NCBI GenBank assembly: GCA_033239005.1
Contig: BSQZ01000009.1
Coordinates: 2,908,252 to 2,972,251 of the forward strand
Origin: Lamellibrachia satsuma
Taxonomy: Eukaryota > Annelida > Polychaeta > Sabellida > Siboglinidae
Direction: 5' to 3'
DNA: 64,000 nucleotides
Both the position numbers and the translations under genes were made by a program. Position 1 is the first letter of the stretch; every line of letters starts with the position of its first letter. The notes beneath the pieces were generated by a model that ran no database searches, was not told where the DNA came from, and saw only the letters and a list, made by a program, of their open reading frames with translations. Of this stretch, positions 1 through 12,889 are shown piece after piece.

Positions 1-335
1 GTATTACGTCTATGCTCGCTAGTGGCATTTCTTGGGTTGAATATAGGTCAAGTTAATACATATTCGGTCACTAGGAGGCAGGTCTTAGGATAGATGGGGT
101 CAATTTATTAAATATTTGGTCGATAGATGAGCTTCTTGGAATGAATATGGGTCAAGTTATTAAAAGTTTAGTCGATAGAAGCGCTTCTTGAAGTGAACAT
201 GGATCAAGTAAATATTTGGTCGATAGAGGCGCTTCGAACATAGTTCAAAGTATTACATTTGTGATCGCTAGGGGCAGTTCTTATAAGAAATAAAGGTCAA
301 GTTATTGCACATATGGTCGACAGAGGCGCTTCATC
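1..335. repeat. Degenerate ~60-bp tandem repeat
   Basis: About five diverged units share the words 'gggtcaagttatt', 'atttggtcgatag' and 'gcgcttctt'. The array runs off the left edge of the window. No coding frame is supported here. Confidence 0.6.
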
Positions 336-414
336 AGATGTGCAATGACATTCTACGTAGTTAAAATTTGTATACACTTAGCAAAAAGGGGTGTATACGT
401 AGTCAGTGTGACAT

Positions 415-840
415 CTGCATAACTAAAAGCGATATTTAATTGGCTAAAAAGCGTAAACATACAAATAAAAGTCATACTTACTTAGCTTAAAAGCGTTAAC
501 GTACAACTAAAAGTGGCGCTTACTTAGCTTAAAAACAAAAACATGCAACTAAACGTGATTCGTACTTAGCTAAAAACCGTTAACATACAACTAATAGTCC
601 TACTTACTTAGTTACAAAAGCGTTATCATACAACTAGAATCCTACTTAGTTAGCTCAAAGGCGTTAGCATACAACTAAAAGTCCTACTTACAGTTACTTA
701 ATTTAAAAGCGTTAACGTACAGCTAAAAGTGTCGTTACCTAGCTGAAAAGCATTAACATGCAATTAATATTGGAACTTACTTAACTTAAACGTGTTGGCA
801 TACAACTAAAAATGATACTTACTTAGCTAAAAACGGCACA
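415..840. repeat. Degenerate ~50-55-bp tandem repeat
   Basis: Roughly eight units contain 'cttacttagcttaaaagcg' followed by 'ttaacatacaactaaaagt', with substitutions and small indels. Non-coding minisatellite next to the preceding but unrelated array. Confidence 0.65.
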
Positions 841-1681
841 TGCTTAGCATTGATAAACAGCCTACCAAAACAGTTGCTAATAGTATAGATTGAACACATG
901 CAGCGTTAATGTTGCAATATTGTTTCAAACTGTTGCGTCAGAAAGAGTTAGTGATGCTGTGCCGTGGCGTCTTTTTGTAAAATCATTCACCTAAGGGTAT
1001 AAATGTTGTGTGAGGTTTCTTTTCTCAAAACATGTATTTGTCGTTCTATAATCATAACTATCTCATTCATAAACAACTTTCTAACATTTTATCTGCACTC
1101 AATCGAAAAATAATTGTTAGTGATTACAAATATAAATATATTGCGCAAAGGTATCTTTATAAATGCCTTTAATATGAAAAGAATTAAAAAAAATCGCCAC
1201 TGCCACAACCCTGCCTTCAGATTACATTACACGTTCACAGTTGGTCGTCGTCCTAAGCTTCGTACCGGATGTGGCTTCGGGTTCCTCGTGTCACATGAAA
1301 TGACGTTATTGCAATGTAACCAGTATCCACCATGTGGTATCCACCACATGACATCCATATCCTCGGAAGTCACGTTGCACATGCGCAACTGGAAGTGGCG
1401 CCAGGCGCATCATGGCAGTATCTTTGGTTGCTAGAGGGTCTTTTCACAAATTAGTTCGTCCGCTATGCCAGAAATATCGCCGCTTTGGGAAGCGGGTGGT
1501 TGTGTTTGCGCAATAGGAAATATACAAGGGGCGATAATTTATGTTCTTAGTACGCAAAATAGTTCGGTTATTAGGCGTTAGGGACACTGTTTTACGAAAA
1601 TTAGTTCATAGACTATCGCTGCGCGCCACAAACCACTGACAAGGCATTCATTTGTACCTATATACTATTGACACATATTTT
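841..1681. other. No gene seen
   Basis: AT-rich unique sequence. The short open frame near 1114-1434 has no recognisable domain, and I see no splice signals or repeat structure that support a gene. Confidence 0.5.
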
Positions 1682-2341
1682 TTAACAAGATTGCCATCCT
1701 AAACAAAACGTTCAAGATGGCAAGTGGACAAGGAAGCCATTGCCTTATCGAGATTCCAAAAATTTTATCATCTATGTATTGCCCGTCCTTATCATATATT
1801 TGTCAATTATGTTTTAAACATATTCACACTACTAGCATTAACGCAATCATTTGACAGTTTGTTCTATTCATTTATCAGCCTCTGTGAGAAAGAGTACTTT
1901 CTCATGTCCAACCTACACTGCTCCTTAACTAATGCTGCTTTATGTCCTCTGGTTCTATTGCCTTCTTTAAGTTTGAAGAACATATTCCTATCAACATTCT
2001 CATAACCGTTCACTATTTTAAACACTTCTATTTGGTCTCCTCTTAGTCTCCTGGTCTCTAATGTTGTCAAACCACATTTTAATAAGCGACTTTCGTAACT
2101 AAGGTCTCTCAATTCTGGAACCATTTTAGTTGCTCTTCGTTGTATTCTTTCTAGCATGTCTATGTCCTTCTTACGATACGGCCTCCATGCTTGAATACAA
2201 TATTCCAAATGTGGTCTAACTACTGCTTTGTGCAGGGGTACATTTAGCTGTTTCTCCTTATACGTGATAGTTCTCCTAATTAGCCCTAGAATTCGATTTT
2301 CTTTTGAAGCTGTAATCTCCCACTGCTTTGAAACTTTCACT
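1682..2341 (-). mobile_element. 5'-truncated CR1-type LINE (3' end of ORF2)
   Basis: On the minus strand the frame encodes the region after the reverse-transcriptase fingers and palm: '[12 protein letters not shown]', '[12 protein letters not shown]', '[17 protein letters not shown]'. The LINE copies at 44.1-44.6 kb and 56.4-56.9 kb carry the same segment. It ends in the same 3' untranslated tail as those copies, about 'GATAAGGCAATGGCTTCC', near 1690. The copy is 5'-truncated at about 2341 and sits directly downstream of the splice donor of galactosyltransferase copy 1, in that gene's intron and in the same orientation. Confidence 0.85.
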
Positions 2342-2472
2342 GTAGGTAGATTAATAAATATGGGGAAAGGTGCATTAATTGGGTTATGTTGTCCCATCCT
2401 GCAAGGAAATCAAAGTGTAGAAAGAAAGGTGAAGAATTCCACCAATGGAAATAGAGAGTGTGAGTATCCTAC

Positions 2473-2697
2473 CTCGAGTTTGCCGTCCTCCGCAGGGATG
2501 ACGTTGCGAATGATCGACTTGACCATGAAGTCGCTGAGAGCGGTCGGTCGCGGTGTGGGCTGCGGGCCGGCGACGATGAACAGCCTTACGGCGTGCAGGA
2601 GGATGTAGACAGCGACGACCAGGCCGAACAAGACATACAGACCGACACTGCGCGAGCCACGCTTCGCTCGCGGCTCGCCCGCCGTGTATCTAATCAT
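2473..2697 (-). CDS. Beta-1,3-galactosyltransferase-like gene, copy 1, exon 1 only (partial)
   Basis: This exon encodes the N-terminal 75 residues of a type II Golgi membrane protein. It has a short basic cytosolic tail beginning MIRYTAGEPRAKRGSRS, then a signal anchor of about 22 hydrophobic residues (GLYVLFGLVVAVYILLHAV), then the start of a luminal stem. I chose the ATG at 2697 because all four paralogues share it and the codon further upstream is GTG. The exon ends CTCGAG with a donor GTAGGA, the same phase-0 boundary as in the complete copies at 7638 and 14177. No catalytic exon follows within the window: a LINE fragment lies ~130 bases downstream and the window ends ~2.5 kb away. The gene may continue off the left edge or may be an orphaned exon. 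The family assignment rests on near identity with the other exon 1 copies. Confidence 0.75.
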
Positions 2698-3544
2698 CGT
2701 GTCCCTGTGTGTGTCCACCTCTTCCTATGCGCAGCTCCTACCTACCGTCTTCCCTGTAGGCGATGTCCCGACTAGCGGCGATTCTAGCTCGGTGTTGGTA
2801 AATCCCAAAATGTTCACTAGCTACAGCACACAAGACACGAACGTGTTAGGCTAACACAGCACAAGACACGAACATGTTAAGCTAACACAGCACAGATCAT
2901 CCGCACGTAGCGCGTGACACCAGATACCATACGACATTGAAGGAGACGTCATTTGTTATGTCAATCGTACTTAAAATTGATCATCTACGCTCTCATATGG
3001 GATGGTGTCGTCTTTCGTTACTATCGCATGTGTTGACTGGATCAGCGTGTCACCACATCATCAATTGCGTTTAATTTGCAACTGGGCGTATAGCAATATA
3101 ATATTATATATGCCTAAAAACTACAATAATATTGTGCGTGTGTACGAACGTACGCGCGTGCGTGTGTACAACCTCATCGTTTTGACATCTGTATTGATTA
3201 TGTACCTACTCTACGAAACATTCATCGAGAGTAGATATAGCAAAACAATTCACGAAAGCAGGAAGAAGTGTATTTAAGTAGAACGTAGTACGAACATAAA
3301 TTGTAACCCGATGAGTCAGGTGCAAACATCAAGGTTCAGACAGTAAGCAATGGATACAATTTGGCAGCTAAAAATGAGTTTTCGCTTAACACTTTAAATA
3401 ATTATTTACCATCACTATTCAACGATTCCAAGTGCAGTCAATCCACGCCAACAATCGCCTAACCTAGACAACATTGCAGTAGAAACGGAGTTTGTTGTAA
3501 CTATCTCCACAACTGTAACTAACTGTCCAAAACAACATATCAAA
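2698..3544. other. Upstream region of galactosyltransferase copy 1
   Basis: No coding region. 2700-2800 is the inverted counterpart of the 5' leader of the other copies (gtccctgtgtgtg..., ctagcggcga). A ~30-bp motif with 'agacacgaacgtgtta' is repeated at 2815-2890. About 2980-3050 contains 'gggatggtgtcg', also found upstream of copy 4 near 29027, so the upstream sequence of the two minus-strand copies is homologous. Promoter elements cannot be defined. Confidence 0.5.
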
Positions 3545-4256
3545 ATATAGATAGACCCGTTAACATACAGATATAGATAGACCCGTTAACATGCAGATAT
3601 AGATAGACCCGTTAACATGCAGATACAGATAGACCCGTTAACATGCAGATATAGATAGACCCGTTAACATGCAGATACAGATAGACCCGTTAACATACAG
3701 ATATAGATAGACCCGTTAACATGAAGATATATATAGATCCGTTAACATGCAGATATAGATAGACCCGTTAACATGAAAATATATATAGACCCGTTAACAT
3801 GCAGATATAGATAGACCCGTTAACATGAAGATATAGATAGACCCGTTAACATGAAGATATAGATAGACCCGTTAACATGCAGATACAGATAGACCCGTTA
3901 ACATGCAGATATAGATAGACCCGTTAACATGAAGATATATATAGACCCGTTAACATGCAGATATAGATAGACCCGTTAACATGAAGATATAGATAGACCC
4001 GTTAACATGAAGATATAGATAGACCCGTTAACATGCAGATACAGATAGACCCTTTAACATGCAGATATAGATAGACCCGTTAACATGAAGATATATATAT
4101 AGACCCGTTAACATGCAGATATAGATAGACCCGTTAACATGAAGATATAGATAGACCCGTTAACATGCAGATACAGATAGACCCGTTAACATGCAGATAT
4201 AGATAGACCCGTTAACATGCAGATATAGATAGACCCGTTAACATGCAGATATGGCT
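3545..4256. repeat. 26-bp minisatellite with higher-order structure (27 units)
   Basis: About 27 nearly identical 26-bp units of the form 'cagatatagatagacccg' + 'ttaacatg'. Units differ at a few diagnostic positions (cagatac, cagatat, aagatatag, aagatatatatag). From ~3720 to ~4200 these variants recur in a six-unit order, so the array has a ~156-bp higher-order period. Non-coding. Confidence 0.95.
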
Positions 4257-4384
4257 GAATAATTAATTTGCATAAGTCCAAAATGGTCATTCAAAACAAA
4301 ATGGGTATATCGAGAGGGGTTTACAAGAGGTATGGGATAGGGGTCGTGGTCCAGTGCAATTATACCACATATGCTTCTTCTTCT

Positions 4385-4625
4385 TTCTTATGTCTTCGTT
4401 CCACATATCTGCAGCGCTGTCTCGAGGAGCCATGTTTTAGTTGTACTGTCTACTTCGATTAGCCGTCTTTCGCCAGTCGGTGGTCTGAACATCTGGCAGT
4501 CGTTGGTGATGTGGTCCGCTGTCTGTTCTGGTGCACCACATTCGCAGTTGGCACTCGCTGCCAGGCCCCACGCACGCATTGATGACTTAACTCAGTCGAC
4601 ACCAGTCCGTAAACGGTTCGGCATA
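4385..4625 (-). mobile_element. LINE C-terminal remnant (Cys/His segment)
   Basis: The minus strand reads 'NRLRTGVD', a stop, then 'SSMRAWGLAASANCECG', 'APEQTADHI' and 'CQMFRPP'. This is the zinc-knuckle-like C-terminal segment typical of many invertebrate LINE polyproteins (pattern CECGxxxQTxDHIxxxC). It is broken by at least one stop and has no other part of the element beside it. Confidence 0.65.
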
Positions 4626-4659
4626 GTCCATTGTTTATATCTGCGCTCTCCTCAGGGTT

Positions 4660-4960
4660 GATTGAATTATTTCAATTTTGCACTTGAGTAAAAGTAAAAG
4701 TAATTCGCCTAAAAACTACTTGAGTAAAAGTTGAGTAAAAATTAAGTAAAACTACTTTTCAAAAGTACTTGAAATAAAAGTAGAAGTAAAAGTACAACAC
4801 TTATAAATAACAACAAAATCATGAGTAATATTATATAAATTACACAGCTTGCATCTGGAAAGTGTTTTGCAATCACTCTGCCTATAAGTGTTCCCAGACA
4901 GCCGTAGCTGGTCAATCGGTCTGCCACCATTGGACATGGTGCTCACTTGAATGCTTGGAA
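4660..4960. mobile_element. Possible non-autonomous hAT-like element, ill defined
   Basis: Repeated 'acttgagtaaaagt' and 'aagtaaaagta' words at 4683-4795 resemble the sub-terminal repeats of hAT-type MITEs. I could not define matching terminal inverted repeats or a target duplication. Confidence 0.25.
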
Positions 4961-6496
<1,536 letters not shown>

Positions 6497-6609
6497 CAGC
6501 AAGCCCACCGATACTAACCAGACAGGATGACCCATTTCTCATTTATAATTATTAGGTTGATGAAACGTGTATTACAGTAATGGAAATTCTAATGTCTCAT
6601 TCTTCCCCC

Positions 6610-7110
6610 TAATCCCTTACGGGTAGGGGCATGTGACAGTTTGTTCCGCCCTCACCATTTCTCTCGATCTTTTTCCATTTTCTTGCACTCTGCTGTTCAC
6701 ACGTGTCTTTCTCGTGTCTCTCTTTACACTATCGCCCCACCTTTAGTTTTTTTTCTCTTGTTCTACCACCCTCTTCTGCTTCCCACGCTCTCTTTGTCAA
6801 CCTCACCTCACACATTCTCTAAATGTGTCCCATCCATCGCAGTCTGTTCTAAATTACTTCCTTTTTCAAGTATTTCGTCATTCCAATCTCTTCCTGTAGT
6901 GTCGCAATTCAATCATCTCGCTTCGCTCTGCATATTCTCCGAACCCAGTTGTTGTTCTGCTACACGTACCTTCTTCTCCAGTCTCTCTATCGGTGCAAGT
7001 GTTCCCAACCCATATACACAAACAGGTACCACACAAGCCTCCAACACTTTCCCTTTAACTGTTTCCTCAACTTTCACCCTCCTACCAGTACCTCGCTACT
7101 AGTATCTTCG
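6610..7110 (-). mobile_element. LINE C-terminal remnant within duplication copy A
   Basis: Homologous to 12890-13430, where the minus frames are clearer ('VCVYGLGTLAPIERLEKK', 'LRLVDSVKRDTRKARV'). These resemble the post-reverse-transcriptase segment of invertebrate LINEs ('LYGLET...' and 'RWEDCVKRDIRKA'). It is heavily frameshifted and non-functional. Confidence 0.55.
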
Positions 7111-7637
7111 TCTCCTACTAGCAAACTCCTATTAGCACCAACCTACCAACACCTACCTATGCAGTTCCTTGGGAATCCTTGCTAGTTCCTCCGTCTTTGA
7201 AAACTGTTCTCCAGAGTACACACATATTTCAACTTGTTTACATCAAAAACGATATGTATGTTCACACCTTGTTCCTTATCCACATCGCATCGGTTTTCAC
7301 TAGATTAATTGCCTCCATCGTTCATTTATATGACTTTCTGCCGTCTCCTACATCTCAGTGCATCAATCTCACAACTCTAAACGCTAGTACGTTTATGCTA
7401 AATCAACACGCAACCACACGACGAATGTTCTCGACGATTCATATAACAAATGTTGTTTAGTGTTATGCGTTCATTTCTAGTGCGGTGTGACTGCTGAACA
7501 TTTTGGGATTTAAAGACACCGACCTAGGATCGCCGCTGGTCGGGATATCGCCAGTAGGGAAGTTGGTGAGTGGGAGCTATCCAGGAAGACGGTGAGTGTG
7601 AACTACACAGAAAGAGGTGCACATCCACAGGGACGTG

Positions 7638-9511
7638 ATGATCAGGTACACCGCGGGAGAGCCGCGAGCGAAGCGGAGCTCGCGCAGTGTCGGTCTGTGC
7701 GTCATGTTCGGCGTTTCCGTCGCTGTCTACATCTTCATGCACGCCTTGAAACCGTTGTACATCGCCGGCTCGCAGCCCACACCGCCACCGATCGCAGTCA
7801 GCGACTTCATGGTCAAGTCGATCATCCGCGACGTCATCCCTGTGGAGGACAGCAAACTCGAGGTGGGATACCCTGGCTCTCTATCTTCATTGATGGACGT
7901 CTTCATCTATCTTTCCACATTTCGATTTCCTTGCACGGTGTGACCGAGTTAGTGCAATTTTAGGCCTACGCCATATTTCTTCAGCTGTGTGTTTCCTCTG
8001 CAGCTATTTCCAGCCTGATGTTGCGCAGAATACCATTTTCATACTATCTTATTTTTTATCATCAGCTTCTCTTATCACTATTTTCTTCGTTCTCTACTCT
8101 ACTTGTTTTTGCAAAAAAAGATAGCTTCCCTATATATCAATACGTAGGATCTACGTCTCTAGTAATTGTCTTGTATGAATTTTGTATAACCATTATCAAA
8201 CCGATATTTGAGTTTTTGTAGTGGCAAATTTGTCCCCAAAACCTGTAGAATGTTTGCAGACTGGACACATGATCCATCCATACTTCCAATTTTAAATACT
8301 GTCACTAAAATACTAATTGCTGAATTTACGTGTCGAAATAATTTAATACGTCCAGTATCCTGTTCAACAACACTTATAATTGTACAAACGTTCCCTGAAA
8401 AGACAATCACCAACAATTCATTCGTATATCAACACGTAACTAAAACTGTGACTTTTTTCAGGTGCACATTGCCATTGACATCAAAGACCTCGTCAAAGTC
8501 ATGGGCGACATGTACGGCGCAGACACGTCGAATGATCACCTTCCGGCGAACGTGTCCTACGTGATGCATAACCCGCTTCTGTGCGCTGATGCGTCCAGTC
8601 TCAAGTATATCGTCTATCTTCACAGCTCCCCCGGAAACAGCGAGCGTCGCGACCTCGTGCGGCAGACATGGGGAAACAGACGCCTGCTTAAAGATAAGAA
8701 CAGCCGGGTCGTGTTTCTTCTTGGTCTGCCCAATGACAATGAGACGCAGCAGAAGCTCCGGGCCGAGTTTGCCCAACACGGCGATATCGTGCAGGGAAAC
8801 TTCCACGACGCTTATCGAAACCTGACGTTGAAAGGCATCATGGGATTGAAGTGGATATCGACGTACTGTGCGCAGGCGCAGTACGCTCTCAAGTCTGACG
8901 ATGACGCTTTCGTCAACATCTTTAATTTGCTTGGTGTCATGGACAGGAACACTGAAAAGAAACGACTTATCGCATGCGCCTCTTATCCATATGAGTCGAT
9001 GCCAATACTGCGCTACCCGATGAAGTGCTCCAAATGGTGCATCAAATACCACGAGATGATAGGACGTCGCGTCTACCCGCGGTACTGCGCCGGGTTGGCG
9101 TTTTTACTCTCGCGAGAGATGGTCTCTGAGATGTACATCGCCTCGCTGAAAACACCCTTCTTTTGGGTCGACGATGCCTACGTGTCGGGGCTACTGCCAG
9201 CCAAGGTCACTGGGGTAGAACACCTTCCGCTAAAAGCCCACGTTTCGTTCAGTGTTCGTGACGTCAATGTTTTCTTGAAGTCGGCCATGAAAGATCTGAA
9301 ACACCACTTCATGCATGGCACGACGATCAAGCAGCGCGTGGAGCTGTGGAGCGCCCTCTTGCGGAAACTCAATGATACACAGAAAGCGCTCCTATCTGAA
9401 GATGTTATAACTAACTCAACGCTGTTGCTCAGTCGGTACACGGCAGCGACAACGACGAAGTTACCCCGTGTCAAGAAGTTACCCCGTGTCAAGAAGATCC
9501 ACTCGAAATAA
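7638..9511 (+). CDS. Beta-1,3-galactosyltransferase-like (GT31), copy 2, complete
   Basis: Two exons, 7638-7862 and 8462-9511, joined in phase 0 (CTCGAG|gtggga ... ttttttcag|GTGCAC), give 424 aa. The protein has a basic N-tail, a signal anchor at ~18-40, a luminal stem, and a glycosyltransferase-31 domain. Motifs seen: ERRDLVRQTWGN (~136-147), RVVFLLGLP, HGDIVQGNFHDAYRNLTLK, the metal-binding DDD of LKSDDDAFVN (221-223), YPRYCAGLAFLLS (~280) and FWVDDAYVSG (~311). Family members are Golgi type II enzymes that transfer Gal, GlcNAc or GalNAc from UDP-sugars in beta-1,3 linkage. The exact donor and acceptor cannot be read from sequence. Several N-glycosylation sequons are present (for example NVS and NLT). 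The C-terminus carries two LPRVKK-type repeats. GGTGAGTG occurs twice in the leader (7560s and 7590s) and could mark 5'-UTR splicing. It lies in a tandem duplication with copy 3. Confidence 0.92.
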
Positions 9512-9512
9512 A
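9507..9512 (+). promoter_or_regulatory. AATAAA overlapping the stop codon of copy 2
   Basis: The end reads TCG AAA TAA A, so AATAAA overlaps the TAA stop. I saw no other canonical hexamer in the next ~300 bases. If used, the 3' UTR would be only ~20-30 nt. Copy 3 keeps it. Confidence 0.4.
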
Positions 9513-10396
9513 TCCAACAAACTTTGTATGAAGACCTTATGTACCCCACCAGTTTTGGGTAACACCTGTTAAAAAGATATTAACTCAACGGGATGTGGCT
9601 TCAACCGTGCTGGCGATGGGCAATGTGACAAACAATTTAGAAAATTGGTTGTGCTCTACAAACAAAGAAAACCTCCCACGTGTTGCAAACAGCAAAATCT
9701 TTTTCAGAATACCGCGCTGCTGTGCAACACAATAGGCATCAAGAGTATACTCTTTCCCCATAATATAAGGGGTTTTCACTTGAAGTGTACACTTTTGTCG
9801 AATGTGCTTTCCCATACGTCTCGGATACGATGGGGCCCACACGTCAAGAAAAAACGCCCTCACCTATGTAAAAACTACAAAACGAATTTGATGAGGCAAC
9901 AGCAGAAATACGCATGTTTGAATTACATTATATCTTTGCTATGACTGATCTGGCCCTTATCGAGTACGAGGTAAAACAAGGCGGATACGTCTCGGTCCAA
10001 CCTAACTCTTTGTCATTATTACCCCGCCTACGCGGAGGCTTGACATCGATACCGATTAAGTCACACTCTGGGCACAACATTGCGATGTGTTTATTGTATT
10101 TTATCGCGACATGGATGTCGCAATGTAACATAGTACGCTAATGACAAATTCACAATATTTCTTTAACATAAACGCCCTATTATAATAATCCATGGACAAT
10201 TAATTTTAAGTGGTATTTATAACATGTTATTCAGTTCACAAACATACACGTGTTTGGTTCAGTGGCACGCGACGACTCGTTTGAAAACAGTTAGTTGGCT
10301 GACGGGTTCAAAGCATTTTGTGTAACGGTCTGTCGTGACGTAAGTTCAATACGTTGACCGATCAGACGCGACGATATTGTTCTGTAACCCGTAGCG
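9513..10396. other. 3' flank of copy 2, no gene
   Basis: Largely shared with 15890-16420 behind copy 3. Minus-strand open frames near 9585-9863 exist in both copies but match no family I recognise. Bases ~9905-10135 appear to be missing from copy B. Confidence 0.5.
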
Positions 10397-11040
10397 ATGA
10401 GTTCCGCGTTGGATGTTAAAGAAGCCGGACATGTTTCGAACCTCACCTTCACCTCCATCACTAGTAGGTCGCATTGGTGCCATTTCCACACACTCTTCGC
10501 CAGCATTGTCTGTCTTCTGCTGCCCGTAGTAGGGTCGGTAGGCGTTTGCTCAGTCCATTCCTGTATATTATCCAGTCAGTTGTACCTCTGGTGTCTCCGT
10601 TTGCCCTACAGAGTGCCTGGCAGGGTGGTTTTTGTAATGGTGTTGTGTTCCGGGTGGTGTGGAAAAGCCAGGAGAGCTTTCGTCGTTTCATCGTTGACAA
10701 GGGTTCTTGCTTTCCATCAAAGGAAACTTGTGTCTCACATATTCATTCGTTTTGTGTTTCGTGTAGGAAATGTGGAGGGATTTCCTGAAGCATTTAATTT
10801 CAAATGTTTGTATGCGTTTCTCTGTCTCTGGAGTCCAGTTCTCGCATCCGTAGAGGAGGATGGATAGAGCGAGTGCTCTGTAGAGGAGGGTGGATAGAGC
10901 GAGTGCTCTGTAGAGCTTGAGCTTGGTTTTGAAGCTGATGTTTCTGATCTTCCATATGATGTTTATCCTTGAGATAGCATCCTTGTTTGGATTTCGTTTG
11001 TTGAGGTACCATCTTTGCTTATAACTCCATCGTCAACTGA
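10397..11040 (-). mobile_element. LINE C-terminal remnant (duplication copy A)
   Basis: The minus strand encodes 'MKRRKLSWLFHTTR', 'KRLPTLLRAAEDRQCWRR' and further N-terminal 'QRWYLNKRNPNKDAISRI'. This matches the region after the palm in invertebrate LINE endonuclease/reverse transcriptases ('TTVKRRKLKWFGHVTRHD', 'LLxxAEDRxxWR'). Frameshifts break it. A ~29-bp internal duplication ('gagtgctctgtagaggaggg') at ~10860-10915 is also present in copy B, so it predates the segmental duplication. Confidence 0.7.
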
Positions 11041-12136
11041 TTTAGCATTTTGCGAATCCAGTTAATTGATGTCCAAATATGTAATGTGTGATTAGATTAA
11101 GTAACATCCAGTCGATTTAATAAAAAAATGCGTATTTTTTTTAAATCATCGAAAGATTGATTTTTGTCGTTAGTTCCGGTAAGGCTCAAAATATTGGATA
11201 TCCAAACTGGTAGAAACTGCGGGTCAAGGCTGATCATGGACGTGACTTCTATCCTCTCGCCGATCACATGAATAAGTTAAACAATTTCACCAAGGGTGAA
11301 ATTCCTGAGTTTTTAGCATTTCCATTTTCCCTAGAATTAATGTTTGACAAAACATTAAGTAATTTAATAGTGTGTCTGAAGGTTTCACTGACCAACGCAA
11401 GCAATTCAGGTATGGCATTCCTCTTGCCAGCAACTCAAAAATGGTGTAAAGTTATTTAAAGGAACAGCCCCAAGGGTAAATAACGTGAGTAATGAATGAC
11501 CAATGCTAGCCAAAGCAGGAATTGTTTATAGGCTTTATCCCCGTCAGCCCTAAACACGCCCCAATGGTTATTGCTTCCATTCTGATAATCGTGGTTACAT
11601 CGTTTGACCTATCAATGCTGATCTCGATGAGAAGAGTCTACAGTTTCACAACTTTGTTTGGTTTTGACACGCATTTTAATACAAACAAGTCACTGAAGAA
11701 CACAATCTTGTTCATTCCAGCAATGAAAATAACAAACGCACAAACCCGTGAATTCGACCAACAGAGCGGCGACACTGCAATGCAACAACACAGGGCTCCT
11801 ATGAGTCTACAATGTGATGTTACTCAACGGCTGTCCAATGAAACACTGGTTACTGTATAACTAAAAAGGAATTCGACAATATGTACATTCATTGTTAATT
11901 TTCCAATTATATATTCGTAAGGAAAACAGTATTGTTATTACACTTATTGTTCTAATTGTTAGATGCAAATCCACAGCAGGAACCACGAGAAGGTGACAAG
12001 CGCTTCTCCCACCGCAAATATTTTTGTGCATGCAGTGTAAGTGTGAAAACGTGTGTCTAAAACAGAATCATCAGCATCATTAATAACACAATATGACACA
12101 CAGAACAATTTTATTCAACGCAGCACATTTCGGTGA
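11041..12136. other. Unique part of duplication copy A, no gene
   Basis: AT-rich sequence aligning discontinuously with 17080-17845. Nothing coding or structured was recognised. Confidence 0.5.
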
Positions 12137-12144
12137 ATGCGCGC

Positions 12145-12181
<37 letters not shown>

Positions 12182-12186
12182 CACAC
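12137..12186. repeat. (ACGC)n microsatellite, ~50 bp
   Basis: Pure 4-bp repeat. The homologous array in duplication copy B (17846-17961) is more than twice as long. Confidence 0.95.
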
Positions 12187-12889
12187 CCTCTTCAGTTGTT
12201 ATGGGTTACCCGGTAGTACCCTTTTAGCTGGTTTTGACTATTGTATGTTCATGGCCATGGGTGGAAAGTTGCCATGTCTCCTCTTACTCTACTATAGTAG
12301 AATGCTAGCGGTTTGGCAGCTTCTTTCACCAGCATGCTCTTCAGTTCTGGCATTATGAGTGAGTTGTCTGGCACCGCTAGTCTCGACGGCAGTGGTGCAG
12401 GTCGTTTAGGGTAGGGACACCTTCTTACTAGAGAAGCAGAAACAGACAAAGTCGAGTAAACTATTTCCGAAACGGTCAACATGATATGGGAGAAGGACAA
12501 TAACGCGTCCGTACTTACTTCAGATAGCTTCCGTACTTACCTCAGATAGCGGGCGCCAAGGTGACGTAGTAACTACTGTGGCGTTACATATACGCGACTA
12601 GAGGCGTCATTTCCGGCGTTAAATAAAGATTCACGTCAAGTCCTCCTATCCGTTGACGCCGACTCTGTGAAAATGGCGGCGATAATATCGTTGTAACATT
12701 GAGCGGGTGCGCAAAGAACGTCAGAGCTTTGATACGTTTGCATACCTGCATGGGAGCTAGCACAGGACAGCCGGGGCGGGCAGCCCTTGCACTGAAGCAC
12801 AAACACGTCCAGCAAGCCCACCGATACTAACCAGACAGGATGACCCATTTCTCATTTATAATTATTAAGTTGATGAAACATGTATTACA

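Larger units (their letters stand above)
6497..12692 (+). repeat. Segmental duplication, copy A (~6.2 kb)
   Basis: Begins 'cagcaagcccaccgatacta' and ends near 'gcggcgataatatcg'. The same order of sequence recurs at 12810-18425: a LINE remnant, a galactosyltransferase gene, a second LINE remnant, an (ACGC)n array, then 'gaggcgtcatttccggcg'. The copies are direct, in tandem, separated by ~117 bp. Exons look well conserved, while introns and flanks carry indels. Confidence 0.9.

Noticed and set aside
7617..7637. Upstream GTG-initiated extension of galactosyltransferase copies 2-4 (VHIHRDV...)
   Set aside because: GTG is not an expected start in animal mRNAs; the next codon group supplies an ATG shared by all four copies.
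8429..9052. A 207-codon minus-strand frame, with an equivalent at 14789-15139
   Set aside because: Antisense shadow of the catalytic exons of copies 2 and 3.
9585..9863. Minus-strand frames conserved between the two duplication copies (also 15977-16249)
   Set aside because: Conservation is explained by the recent segmental duplication; no domain, start context or splice signal supports a gene.
12249..12500. Minus-strand frame also present at 18041-18256
   Set aside because: Shared only because of the duplication and differing in frame and ends; no recognisable protein.
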